The translations under genes were made by a program, and so were the position numbers. This document shows positions 34,801 to 42,078 of a stretch of DNA of 64,000 bases, one piece after another (position 1 is the stretch's first letter; each line of letters starts with the position of its first letter). Below the pieces are notes generated by a model that had not been told where the DNA came from, ran no database searches, and saw only the letters and a program-made list of their open reading frames with translations. Source of the stretch: DATFWC01 sp963777755 (GTDB lineage: Bacteria > Pseudomonadota > Alphaproteobacteria > Rhizobiales > Xanthobacteraceae). The stretch is from positions 124,001-188,000 of the forward strand of contig CAVZSC010000033.1 in assembly GCA_963777755.1 (NCBI GenBank), in the 5' to 3' direction.

Positions 34801-35045
34801 GCGAGGAGATCGACCGTGACGGTGAGCTCTTCCGCCCTCTCGGAAAACAGGTAGCGCGCCGCCCAGTTGCCGTGCGGATCATGCTGCCAGTTCACCTGGT
34901 GCGCGGGCGCGACCTGAAGCGAGTAGCTCGGCACGCGCGTGCGGGCGTGCGGTGCCGGCCGCAGCTTGATGACGTGCGGCCCGAACGCGGCCGGGGCATC
35001 GTAGCGATAGCGCGTGACGTGCTGCAGGCTGACGAGAATCGACAT
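31842..35045 (-). CDS. Large transglutaminase-like protein (transglutaminase N, core and DUF2126)
   Basis: About 1067 residues from ATG 35045 (MSILVSLQHVTRYRYD); a GTG at 35063 is an alternative start with GGAGG right against it. Residues 1-90 are the transglutaminase N domain. The core at about 165-260 has the catalytic Cys in LELASGSCRDTAWLLVQVL and the His and Asp in SCDLHAWADVYLPG and WIGLDPTSGLL. The rest matches DUF2126 (GGEPTFV, KWYPGEAQPRWAFSLYWRRDG, GNTHRAEICIDKLFSPD). It is cytoplasmic by sequence and of unknown substrate. It often pairs with alpha-E and circularly permuted ATP-grasp genes (family knowledge), but neither is adjacent. Its stop codon lies in the hairpin repeat beside the IS4 remnant. 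Confidence 0.9.
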   Translation of the reverse strand: MSILVSLQHVTRYRYDAPAAFGPHVIKLRPAPHARTRVPSYSLQVAPAHQVNWQHDPHGNWAARYLFSERAEELTVTVDLLAEIKAYNPFDFFIEPYAANVPFDYPDALRRELSSFLETEPAGPRLSSLLASLPADGRGSVEFLIALIQRLSSDIRYLVRMEPGVQSCEETLELASGSCRDTAWLLVQVLRHLGLAARFVSGYLIQLKPDVVPTAGPPGPKRDSCDLHAWADVYLPGAGWIGLDPTSGLLCAEGHLPLAATPHYGSAAPITGSVDRPEVEFAVEMNVARVAERPRVTMPITDEMWALLDTLGEAVDRDLAAQGVCLTSGGEPTFVAIDDVQSAEWWTAALGPTKRAYAAALTRRLQARFATGALLHCGPGKWYPGEAQPRWAFSLYWRRDGKPMWRDAGLIADESDAHAPTLEQAQQLAETIAVKLGLAAQNVMPAFEDPLLLLLREAEIPANIDPQFAHGDARPPVGYVLPLWPSPAAAGWISEAWHFRRGRLFLLAGEGPTGDRLPLGALPQLAPGEYPLSAPVDPLDDLGHLPDPDASHTPGEADPALPVRTALAVEPRDGRLNVFMPPLDRLEDYVVLVGAVEAAAAERKLCVRLEGYPPPDDPRLKVIRVTPDPGVVEVNIHPAESWREAVDIARGVYEDAPLVRLRAEKFLLDGRPTGTGGGSHLVLGAAGPADSPFLRRPDLLKSIILYWQRHPVLSYLFSGLFVGPTSQAPRVDEARQDSLHELEIALAHVPAPGDGEPPRPWLVDRLFRNLLVDVTGNTHRAEICIDKLFSPDTPTGRLGLVEFRAFEMPPDPRMSLAQLLLVRALVAWFWREPQAGACVRWGTALHDRFMLPHFVWEDFLAVLDDLARAGYRFDPDWFAAQREFRFPLYGAVEHAGVRLELRQALEPWPVLGEDAASGATARSVDSSVERLQVKAEGLNPARHVVACNGRRVPLVATGRTGESVAGVRFKAWKHASGLHPVLPVHAPLTFDIIDSWSRRSLGGCVYHVTHPGGRIDDGFPVNAAEAEGRRLARFQDHGHTPGFIDAPPDERSVEFPTTLDLRRVGRV

Positions 35046-35155
35046 CGCGTGTGAATACGGCACCTCCGCGCATCCCGTGCGACGAGGGAGCGCCGACCCA
35101 TTCTAATGCAAGTTCTGCGCCGCGCGGGGGGCGTTGCGTAGCAAATCCCAAAAGT

Positions 35156-35266
35156 TGTCATTGCCCGCGCAAGCGGGCAATCCAGTAACCACTAGCCTCG
35201 ATAATGACCCCTGCCTCCAATCAACGCCGGGATTACTGGGTGCCCCGCTTGCGCGGGGCACGACAA
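35156..35266. repeat. Palindromic repeat, TTGCCCGCGCAAGCGGGCAA type
   Basis: TTGTCATTGCCCGCGCAAGCGGGCAATCCAGTAA at one end and TTACTGGGTGCCCCGCTTGCGCGGGGCACGACAA at the other form two hairpins, with the outer ends roughly inverted (CCAGTAA / TTACTGG). It lies between two same-strand genes. Confidence 0.7.
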
Positions 35267-35287
35267 CGCCGTGCGTGAGGCTAGGAG

Positions 35288-36304
35288 CTACTTCACCAGT
35301 TTCTTGCCGACCAGCGCCTCGAAGTTCTTGTAGTAGATCTTCTCGCGGTCTTCCTTCGGCATATCGATGCTGTCGAGGATGTTGATCGTCTCGCGGATGT
35401 ACATCCAGCCCTTCTCGGGATCGAACGGGCAGTCGGACGCGAAGACGATCTTCTCCAGCGGATAGAACGACAGGCCGCAGACGGTGGCCGGCTTGCCGCC
35501 GAACACGGCGGTGTCGGTGTAGAAGTCGTTGCGGAAATAGTCGAGCGGCCGCTTCTTCAGGCTCTTGCGCACGAGGCTCAGGTCCTCGTCGCTGGTGCGC
35601 GCGCCGATCTGATCCCAGCCCGGGCCGATGCGGCCTTCCAGCATCGGCACGAGACCGCCGAAATGGTGGGTGATGATCTTCAGGTTCGGGTACTTGTCCA
35701 TCGTCTTGGAGAAGACGAGGCGCGCCATGGCGGCCGCGGTCTCGTAGGACCAGCCGAGGGTCCACCAGATCTCGTATTTCGACTTCTTCTCGGTGAGATA
35801 GTCGGCGTGGTTCGCGCCGCGCGCCGGATGCATCCAGATCGGCTTGCCGAGCTTGTCCATGGCGGCGAAGAACGGCTCGAACTCCGGGTCGTCGAGCGGC
35901 CGCTCGTTGATGTTGGTGTAGATCTGCACGCCGAGCGCGCCGAGCTCGTTGATGGCGCGCTCAGCCTCGCGCGCGCCGGCGTCGGGCGCGGTCAGCGCGA
36001 CCTGCGCAACCCAGCCGGGGAAATGATCGGGGCGCTGGCGGCACAGCTCGGCGAAACCGTCGTTGATAATGCGCGCATACTCATCGACCTTGTCGGGGGT
36101 GGTCATGCGCTCGAGCGGCGGCTGCGGATAGGACAGGATCTGCGCATAGTCCGGGAAGCTGTCGACCACCTTCAGCCTTACGTCGAGATCGTGGATCGAG
36201 GGCACCTCACGCACGCGCTTGCCGATGTCCCGGTGGTCGCCGGTCGTCAGGATCTCGTCGAAGAATTTCTTCGGGATGAAGTGCGTATAGGCGTCAAGAC
36301 GCAT
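35288..36304 (-). CDS. Amidohydrolase-family decarboxylase/hydrolase (ACMSD-like)
   Basis: 338 residues. The PF04909 family includes 2-amino-3-carboxymuconate-semialdehyde decarboxylase and gamma-resorcylate decarboxylase. Landmarks are MRLDAYTHFIPKKFF at the start, GVQIYTNINERPLDDPEF, KPIWMHPARGANHADYL (metal His), LKIITHHFGGLVPML and KIVFASDCPFDPEKG (metal Asp). The usual first motif DxHxH reads DAYTH, so the first metal His is replaced by Tyr. It is divergent from the TPP enzyme at 36472. An aromatic-acid or ring-cleavage product substrate is plausible from context. Confidence 0.85.
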   Translation of the reverse strand: MRLDAYTHFIPKKFFDEILTTGDHRDIGKRVREVPSIHDLDVRLKVVDSFPDYAQILSYPQPPLERMTTPDKVDEYARIINDGFAELCRQRPDHFPGWVAQVALTAPDAGAREAERAINELGALGVQIYTNINERPLDDPEFEPFFAAMDKLGKPIWMHPARGANHADYLTEKKSKYEIWWTLGWSYETAAAMARLVFSKTMDKYPNLKIITHHFGGLVPMLEGRIGPGWDQIGARTSDEDLSLVRKSLKKRPLDYFRNDFYTDTAVFGGKPATVCGLSFYPLEKIVFASDCPFDPEKGWMYIRETINILDSIDMPKEDREKIYYKNFEALVGKKLVK

Positions 36305-36471
36305 CGACCGATCCTCCGCTGTGGTGCTGGCGCGCCTAGTGCATGCGCGCCACGCGCGTGCACCCCTGGCGCACGTGCAAAAAGGGGGCGATTATTGACA
36401 GACAGCCGATGGGCTGTAAACACTCGAACGGCCCTCCGGCGGGCTTTCCCTCAACGGACAGGATCGCACCA

Positions 36472-38190
36472 GTGAACGAGGCAAGCGCGGCGCAACGAAT
36501 GTCGGCCGAGGCCTATCTGGGCCGTCTCGCCGACCGCGGCATCGAGTATGTGTTCGCCAATGCCGGGACGGACTTCGCCCCGATCATCGAGGCGGCGACG
36601 CGCAATATCGGCAGCGGGCGCAAGTTCCCCCGCCTCGTGACGGTGCCGCACGAGAACGTCGCCATGGCCATGGCGCACGGGTATTACCGGGTGGCCGGCA
36701 AGCCCGCCGCCGTGATGGTCCATGTCACCGTCGGCACCGGCAACTCGATCAACGGGCTGATGAACGCGGCGCGCGACAACATCCCGATGCTGCTCGCCGC
36801 CGGCCGCACGCCGCTGACCGAGACCGGCCATATCGCCTCGCGCAACCGCTCGATCCACTGGGGCCAGGAGGCATTCGACCAGGGCGGCATGGTGCGCGAG
36901 TTCGTCAAATGGGACTACGAGCTGCGCTCCGGCCAGCCGGTGGACGCGGTGGTCGATCGCGCTCTCGACATCGCCATGAGCGAGCCGCGCGGGCCGGTCT
37001 ATCTCACCCTGCCGCGCGAGGTGCTGGCGAGCCCCATGGTGGCGGCGCGCCGCGGCACCGTGCGGCCGCTCGGCTCGAGCCCGCCGGCGCCCTCCACGCG
37101 CGCAATCGAGGAGGCGGCGAGCCTGCTGGCCAGGGCGGAGTTCCCGCTGATCATCACCTCGAGCGCCGGCCGCTCGCGCGCCGCGTTCGACGAGCTCGCC
37201 GCGCTCGCCGAGGAATTCGCCCTGCCGGTGGTGCAGAACGAGGCGCGCGACATCAACCTCGCCAGCAACCATCCGATGAATCTCGGGTACGCCTCCGCTC
37301 CATTCCTGCCAAAGGCGGACGTCGTGCTGGTGATCGAGTCCATCGTTCCGTGGATCCCGAAGGTCGCGATGCCGAAGCGCGACGCCAAGGTGATCCATAT
37401 CTCCACCGATCCGCTCGCCCAGCGCTATCCGTTCCGCGAGGTCGAGGCCGACCTGCTGATCACCGGAGAGGCCGCGGCGGCCCTCGCGAGCCTGCGCGCA
37501 GCGCTGCGCGAAGCGCTGAAAGGCAAGGCCAAGGCGATCGAGGAACGCCGCAAGATGGCGGCCGCGGCGCGCGAGGACCTCGCGGCGAAGCGTCAGAAGC
37601 TGCTCGAAACCGCGCGCAACGCGATGCCGATCCATTCGGCTTGGCTCGCAGCCTGCGTCAACGAGGTGAAGTCCGACGACGCCATCGTGGTGAGCGAGCT
37701 CGGCGTACCGATCGGCCAGCTCAACCTCACGCGCCACGGCACCTTCATGGGCAACATGCTGTCGGGCGGCCTCGGCATGGGCCTGGGCGCCGCGCTCGGC
37801 GCCAAGCTCGCGGCCCCCGAGCGCGAGGTGATCGTCGCGGTCGGCGACGGTTCCTACATGTTCGGCAATCCCCTGCCCTATCACTACGTCGGCCGCGCCG
37901 AGAGCCTGCCGACGCTCACCATCATCGCCAACAATCATTCCTGGCATGCGGTGCGCCAGTCGACCCTCGACGTCTATCCGGACGGCACCGCCGCCAAGGC
38001 CAACATCATGCCGCTCACCGAGCTCAAGCCCGCGCCCGACTATGAGAAGGTGATCGAGACCTGCGGCGGCTACGGCGAGAAGGTCGAGGCGCCGGGCGAC
38101 CTCCTGGCGGCGCTCCGGCGGGGCATGGAAAGGGTGCGCGCAGGCCAGCCGGCGCTGATCAACGTCTCCACCCAGGGACGACACAACTGA
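36472..38190 (+). CDS. Thiamine-diphosphate enzyme, acetolactate synthase/decarboxylase-like
   Basis: 572 residues. The start is GTG 36472 behind AGGA. An ATG at 36343 would add about 43 unconserved residues. The catalytic Glu lies in TVPHENVAMAMAHGY and the cofactor motif is VGDGSYMFGNP with ANNHSWHAVRQ. The middle domain (ITSSAGRSRAAFDELAALAEE) and MGLGAALGAKLA are typical. The family joins or cleaves 2-keto acids, but the true substrate is unknown. It overlaps the next gene by four bases through CTGA, so the two act in one pathway with the FAD enzyme. Confidence 0.88.
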   Translation: MNEASAAQRMSAEAYLGRLADRGIEYVFANAGTDFAPIIEAATRNIGSGRKFPRLVTVPHENVAMAMAHGYYRVAGKPAAVMVHVTVGTGNSINGLMNAARDNIPMLLAAGRTPLTETGHIASRNRSIHWGQEAFDQGGMVREFVKWDYELRSGQPVDAVVDRALDIAMSEPRGPVYLTLPREVLASPMVAARRGTVRPLGSSPPAPSTRAIEEAASLLARAEFPLIITSSAGRSRAAFDELAALAEEFALPVVQNEARDINLASNHPMNLGYASAPFLPKADVVLVIESIVPWIPKVAMPKRDAKVIHISTDPLAQRYPFREVEADLLITGEAAAALASLRAALREALKGKAKAIEERRKMAAAAREDLAAKRQKLLETARNAMPIHSAWLAACVNEVKSDDAIVVSELGVPIGQLNLTRHGTFMGNMLSGGLGMGLGAALGAKLAAPEREVIVAVGDGSYMFGNPLPYHYVGRAESLPTLTIIANNHSWHAVRQSTLDVYPDGTAAKANIMPLTELKPAPDYEKVIETCGGYGEKVEAPGDLLAALRRGMERVRAGQPALINVSTQGRHN

Positions 38191-39428
38191 ACGCGTCATC
38201 CGCCGGGATCGCCATCGTCGGCGGCGGCATCGCCGGGCTGTCGCTCGCCCTCAACCTGCACCGGCGCGGCATCGCCTGCACGGTCTACGAGCGCGCACCC
38301 GAGGTGAAGGAGCTCGGCGTCGGCATCACGCTGCTGCCGCATGCGATGCGCGAGTTCGCCGCGCTCGGGCTTGCAGAGGACCTCCTCAAGGCGGGCCTCG
38401 AAACCCGCGAGAGCTGCTTCTTCAACCGGTTCGGCCAGCTGATCTACCGCGAGGACCGCGGCCGGTACGGCGGCTACGCCTATCCCGAGGTGGCGATCCA
38501 TCGCGGCCGCCTGCACATGGTCCTCTATCGGGCGGCTTGCGCCGCCTTGGGCGATCGCGTGCGCACCAACCACGACTGCGCCGGCGTCGATCAGGACGAA
38601 GACGGCGCGACCGTGTTCTTCAAGGAGTTTACCTCCGGCCGTGCGCTCGAGCCGGTGCGGGCAAGCGCGGTGATCGCCTGCGACGGCATCTCATCGGTCG
38701 TCCGCCGGCAGTTCTATCCGGACGAGGAGGTCGCGTTCGCCGGGATCAACACCTGGCGCGGCGTGACGCGGCGCAAGCCGATCTTGACCGGCCGCACCTA
38801 TATGCGGGTCGGCTCGATCCTCACCGGCAAGCTCGTGATCTACCCGATCATCGACGCGATCGACGATGAGGGCAACCAGCTGATCAACTGGATGGCGGAG
38901 ATCAAGCAGGACACATTCGAGAAGAATGATTGGAACAAGCCGGGCAACCTCGACGATTTTTACCCGATCTATCGGGACTGGCGGTTCGACTGGCTCGACG
39001 TCGGCGAGATGATCCGCACCGCCGACCAGATCCTCGAATACCCGATGGTCGACAAGGATCCGGTCGGGCGCTGGACGTTCGGGCGCGTGACGCTCGCGGG
39101 CGACGCGGCGCATCCGATGTACCCGCGCGGCTCGAACGGCGCCGCCCAGGGAGCGATCGACGCCCGCACGCTCGCCGACTGCTTCGCGGCGCACGCGGAT
39201 ATGCGCGAGGCGTTGCGCGCCTACGAAGACAAGCGCCGTGAGGCGACCGCCAACGTGGTGCGCACCAACCGCGAGCATCCGCCGGACTTCATCAACATCA
39301 AGGTCGAGGAGCTGGTGGGCGACCGGCCGTTCGACAACCTCGGCGACTACATCACCCAGGACGAGCTGCGCGCGCTCTCGGAGAGCTACAAGCGCGTGGC
39401 CGGATTCTCGCTCACCGAGGGACTGTAG
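38187..39428 (+). CDS. FAD-dependent aromatic monooxygenase-like protein, probable CTG start
   Basis: 413 residues if translation starts at CTG 38187. The FAD motif AGIAIVGGGIAGLSLALNLHRRG begins five codons later, so it must be included, and no ATG, GTG or TTG lies near it in frame. The first GTG (38304) would remove the Rossmann fold. CTG overlaps the upstream TGA as CTGA, the form seen for ATGA pairs. Other landmarks are VIACDGISSVVRRQFYP (the DG motif) and VTLAGDAAHPMYPRGSNGAAQG (the GD motif), as in 3-hydroxybenzoate 6-hydroxylase and kynurenine monooxygenase relatives. NADH-dependent ring hydroxylation is likely. Its TAG stop lies in the repeat at 39425. Confidence 0.85.
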   Translation: MNASSAGIAIVGGGIAGLSLALNLHRRGIACTVYERAPEVKELGVGITLLPHAMREFAALGLAEDLLKAGLETRESCFFNRFGQLIYREDRGRYGGYAYPEVAIHRGRLHMVLYRAACAALGDRVRTNHDCAGVDQDEDGATVFFKEFTSGRALEPVRASAVIACDGISSVVRRQFYPDEEVAFAGINTWRGVTRRKPILTGRTYMRVGSILTGKLVIYPIIDAIDDEGNQLINWMAEIKQDTFEKNDWNKPGNLDDFYPIYRDWRFDWLDVGEMIRTADQILEYPMVDKDPVGRWTFGRVTLAGDAAHPMYPRGSNGAAQGAIDARTLADCFAAHADMREALRAYEDKRREATANVVRTNREHPPDFINIKVEELVGDRPFDNLGDYITQDELRALSESYKRVAGFSLTEGL

Positions 39429-39528
39429 GGTGGGCAAAATCGCGAGGTACGAGCTCTCCGCGTGGGCAAGGCGCATCGGCGATTTTGCCCACGCGTCAAG
39501 GTCGGGTATTGCGCCTTGCCCACCCTAC
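39425..39528. repeat. 104-bp element with 13-bp terminal inverted repeats
   Basis: GTAGGGTGGGCAA (39425-39437) and TTGCCCACCCTAC (39516-39528) are perfect inverted ends. Inside are further partial hairpins (GTGGGCAAGGCGC; GATTTTGCCCACGC). The left end supplies the TAG stop (39426-39428) of the FAD gene. Confidence 0.8.
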
Positions 39529-39554
39529 GGCGCTCAGTGGCATGGGGTGCCATC

Positions 39555-40583
39555 ATGAAATTCGGCGTGTTCGACCACATGGACCGCGGCACGGTGCCGC
39601 TCGGCGAGCAGTACGCGAACCGGCTCGCGCTGATCGAGGCGTACGAGCGGCACGGCTTCCACATGTACCACCTCGCCGAGCACCATTCGACGCCGCTCGG
39701 CATGGCGCCGTCGCCCAGCGTGTTCCTCTCGGCGGTGGCGCAGCGCACGCGGCGCCTGCGGTTCGGCCCGCTCGTCTACACGCTGCCGATGTACCACCCG
39801 CTGCGCGCGGCGGAAGAGATCTGCATGCTCGACCACCTGAGCCGGGGGCGGCTCGAGTTCGGCGTTGGGCGCGGGATCTCGGCGCACGAGCTCACCTATT
39901 ACGGCGTCAAGCCTGAGGAGGCGCAGGCGCGCTATGTCGAGGCGTTCGCCATCATCATGATGGCGCTGACGACCGGAACGGTGAGCTACGAGGGGAAGTT
40001 CCACACGTTTCGCGACGTGCCGATCGAGCTCGACACGGTGCAGAAGCCGCATCCGCCGCTGTGGTACGGCGTGAGCAGCCCCGACGCGGTGCCGTGGGTC
40101 GCCAGACACGGCATCAACGTCGTGTGCAACGTGCCGGCGGCGCGGGCGCAGGAGATCGTCGCGCGCTATCGCGCCGAATGGGCGGCGGCGGGGAATCCCC
40201 TCGAGGCCATGCCGCTGGTCGGCATGAACCGCCACATCGTGATCGCCGACAGCGACGCCGAGGCGATCGCGATCGCCCGAAGGGCGTATCGCCACTGGTA
40301 CGACAATTTCTTCTGCCTGTTCCGCAAGCACAACACGCGCCCGCCGTTCGCGCTCTACCCAGAGACGTTCGAGGAGCTCGAGCAGATGGGGCTCGGCGTC
40401 GCCGGCTCGCCCGGCAAGGTGCGCGACGCGCTCGTCGCGCAGGCCGCCGAGGCTCGTGTCAACTACCTCGTCTGCCGCCTGGCGTTCGGCGACCTCTCGC
40501 TTGCGGAATCGATGCGCTCGACCGAGCTTTACGCCCGCGCCGTGATGCCGGCGCTGGCGGGGCGGCGTGAGGCGGCGGAGTAA
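39555..40583 (+). CDS. Luciferase-like (LLM class) flavin-dependent monooxygenase
   Basis: 342 residues from ATG 39555. PF00296 features are MKFGVFDHMDRG, HMYHLAEHHSTPLGMAPSP, RLRFGPLVYTLPMYHPLRAAEE, DHLSRGRLEFGVGRG and PPLWYGVSSPDAV. These enzymes use reduced flavin and oxygen and need a separate flavin reductase, which is not visible here. It follows the FAD monooxygenase and TPP enzyme on the same strand and is separated from them by the 104-bp repeat. Confidence 0.9.
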   Translation: MKFGVFDHMDRGTVPLGEQYANRLALIEAYERHGFHMYHLAEHHSTPLGMAPSPSVFLSAVAQRTRRLRFGPLVYTLPMYHPLRAAEEICMLDHLSRGRLEFGVGRGISAHELTYYGVKPEEAQARYVEAFAIIMMALTTGTVSYEGKFHTFRDVPIELDTVQKPHPPLWYGVSSPDAVPWVARHGINVVCNVPAARAQEIVARYRAEWAAAGNPLEAMPLVGMNRHIVIADSDAEAIAIARRAYRHWYDNFFCLFRKHNTRPPFALYPETFEELEQMGLGVAGSPGKVRDALVAQAAEARVNYLVCRLAFGDLSLAESMRSTELYARAVMPALAGRREAAE

Positions 40584-40624
40584 GACGCGCCGTCGCGACG
40601 ATCTTCGCCGCGTCTCGACGTGTT

Positions 40625-40783
40625 TTCGGCCTCATCCTGAGGAGCGCCGCTCTTGCGGCGCGTCTCGAAGCAGAGGCCGCCGCTGAGTCGCATCGGCCGC
40701 CCTCGTCCTTCGAGGCTCGGCGCATGCAGTGCCGAACTCATGTCATACCGAGTTGTGCGCCGAGCGCCTCAGGATGAGGCGGA
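40625..40783. repeat. CCTCATCCTGAGGAGC...CTCAGGATGAGG repeat
   Basis: One end is TTCGGCCTCATCCTGAGGAGCGCCG...CGCGTCTCGAAG; the other is CCTTCGAGGCTCGG...CGCCTCAGGATGAGGCGG. The two ends are inverted copies in their core (CCTCATCCTGAGG / CCTCAGGATGAGG). I recall this as one of the most abundant intergenic repeats of Bradyrhizobium-like genomes. Confidence 0.8.
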
Positions 40784-40794
40784 AGGAGAGCCGA

Positions 40795-41232
40795 TCACCA
40801 CCCGAACATCAGCCGATCGAGCGAATAAACCCCGCCCCCGTGCACCAGAAAATACAGCGCCGCGATCGTCCACATCAGCGTGTATTCCAGCCCGAGCACG
40901 TTCCAGAAATATCCCCCGACGCGCCAGCGCTCCCAGCAGGCGACGATGAGAAAGATCACGACCGGCACCGCCACCGCGCGGGTGAACAGGCCGGCCGCCA
41001 GCATCGGCCCGCCGACGAGTTGCACCACCGAGATCGCCGGCGCCCACAGCTTGCCGGGCCGATAGCCGTCGCGGTCGAGCTGCGCGGCAAGCTCGCCGAT
41101 GCTGTGCACCGCGATGGTCTTGGGAAAGAAGCCGAAGGTGTTGCGCAGCCCGTGCGGCACCAGCGCGAGCCCAACCGCGACCCGCAGCAGCGCTTCGACG
41201 ATCGGCGCGAGGGTGGCGAGGAGGGAGCTCAT
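40795..41232 (-). CDS. DoxX-family membrane protein
   Basis: 145 residues with four hydrophobic stretches: VEALLRVAVGLALVPHGLRN, then VVQLVGGPMLAAGLFT, VPVVIFLIVACWERW and LMWTIAALYFLVHGGG. PF07681 proteins sit in the inner membrane and are linked to quinol- or thiosulfate-dependent electron transfer, mostly without a proven role. It lies eight bases after the Fe-S subunit gene on the same strand and could be its membrane or quinone contact (inference). Confidence 0.85.
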   Translation of the reverse strand: MSSLLATLAPIVEALLRVAVGLALVPHGLRNTFGFFPKTIAVHSIGELAAQLDRDGYRPGKLWAPAISVVQLVGGPMLAAGLFTRAVAVPVVIFLIVACWERWRVGGYFWNVLGLEYTLMWTIAALYFLVHGGGVYSLDRLMFGW

Positions 41233-41240
41233 CAGGCGTG

Positions 41241-42074
41241 TTACAGCCTGATCTCGCCCAGATTGATGCTCTCGCCGAGCGTCGCCTCGACGCGCTTGCT
41301 GCGACCCGAAGCGGAGACCTCCACCACGTAGGCGCCCGAGCCTTCGTCGAGCTTGTCGAATTTGAAGTCGCCGTAGTTGTCAGTGGTCGTCTCGCTCACG
41401 ACGCGGCCGTCGCGAATGAGCCGCACGCTCGCGCCCTCGACGCAGTCGACGACGCCCCCCGCTTCCGCCGACACGCTGCCGCCGATGAAGCACTTCGTGT
41501 AACGCCAGAGATTGCGGTAGTACACGCGCGGCTTCGTACCGAGCTCGCTCTTCATCACCTCGAGCCCCTGCTCGCGCGCAAGCCGCCCCATCTCCTCGTC
41601 CTCGACGCAGAGCGCCCGCATGGCGCCGGTCGGACACGACTGCGCCCCGCGCGTCTTGTCCCAGCCCTGATCGATCAGGTGCGCGTCGAACGGCCAGATC
41701 TGCGGCACCTGATGCTCCTCGTTCCACCAGATGTGCCCGTAGGGACAGGCCTCCACCAGATCCCTGCGCCCCTTCGCCTTGTCGGGATCGATCAGCACGA
41801 TGCCGTCGTCGCGCTTCGCGACCGCCCCGCCGCCCTTGGCGAGGCACGGCGCATCGTCGCAGTGGTTGCACATGGTCGGCACGTAGGCGACGTCGATCAT
41901 CGGCACCTGCCCGCGCTCCTTCTGCAGGATGTCGATCCAGCGATGCCCATGCCTTGGCATTGGCCGGGTGTAGCCCGGCCAGTCGTTGCCGACGTACTCG
42001 TCCATGGCGGCGAGCGTGCACAGGTTGCAGTTGGTGCACTCGGCGACGTCGATGATCATGTTCCATTTTTTCAT
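41241..42074 (-). CDS. Fe-S electron-transfer subunit, pyrogallol transhydroxylase/resorcinol hydroxylase-like
   Basis: 277 residues. Cysteine groups for several [4Fe-4S] clusters are visible: ECTNCNLCTLA near the start, MCNHCDDAPCLAKGG, VEACPYGHIWWNE and AQSCPTGAMRALC. The C-terminal 80 residues (VVDCVEGASVRLIRDGRV, YGDFKFDKLDEGSGAYVVEV) look like a beta-sandwich (Cna-B-like), as known for the small subunit of Pelobacter transhydroxylase. Length equals that family (about 275). There is no Tat signal and it is cytoplasmic. The gene starts five bases from the end of the large-subunit gene and passes electrons to or from its Mo centre. Confidence 0.87.
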   Translation of the reverse strand: MKKWNMIIDVAECTNCNLCTLAAMDEYVGNDWPGYTRPMPRHGHRWIDILQKERGQVPMIDVAYVPTMCNHCDDAPCLAKGGGAVAKRDDGIVLIDPDKAKGRRDLVEACPYGHIWWNEEHQVPQIWPFDAHLIDQGWDKTRGAQSCPTGAMRALCVEDEEMGRLAREQGLEVMKSELGTKPRVYYRNLWRYTKCFIGGSVSAEAGGVVDCVEGASVRLIRDGRVVSETTTDNYGDFKFDKLDEGSGAYVVEVSASGRSKRVEATLGESINLGEIRL

Positions 42075-42078
42075 GGCA

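Noticed and set aside
38304..39428. GTG 38304 as start of the FAD monooxygenase
   Set aside because: It would remove the complete FAD-binding motif encoded just upstream in the same frame.
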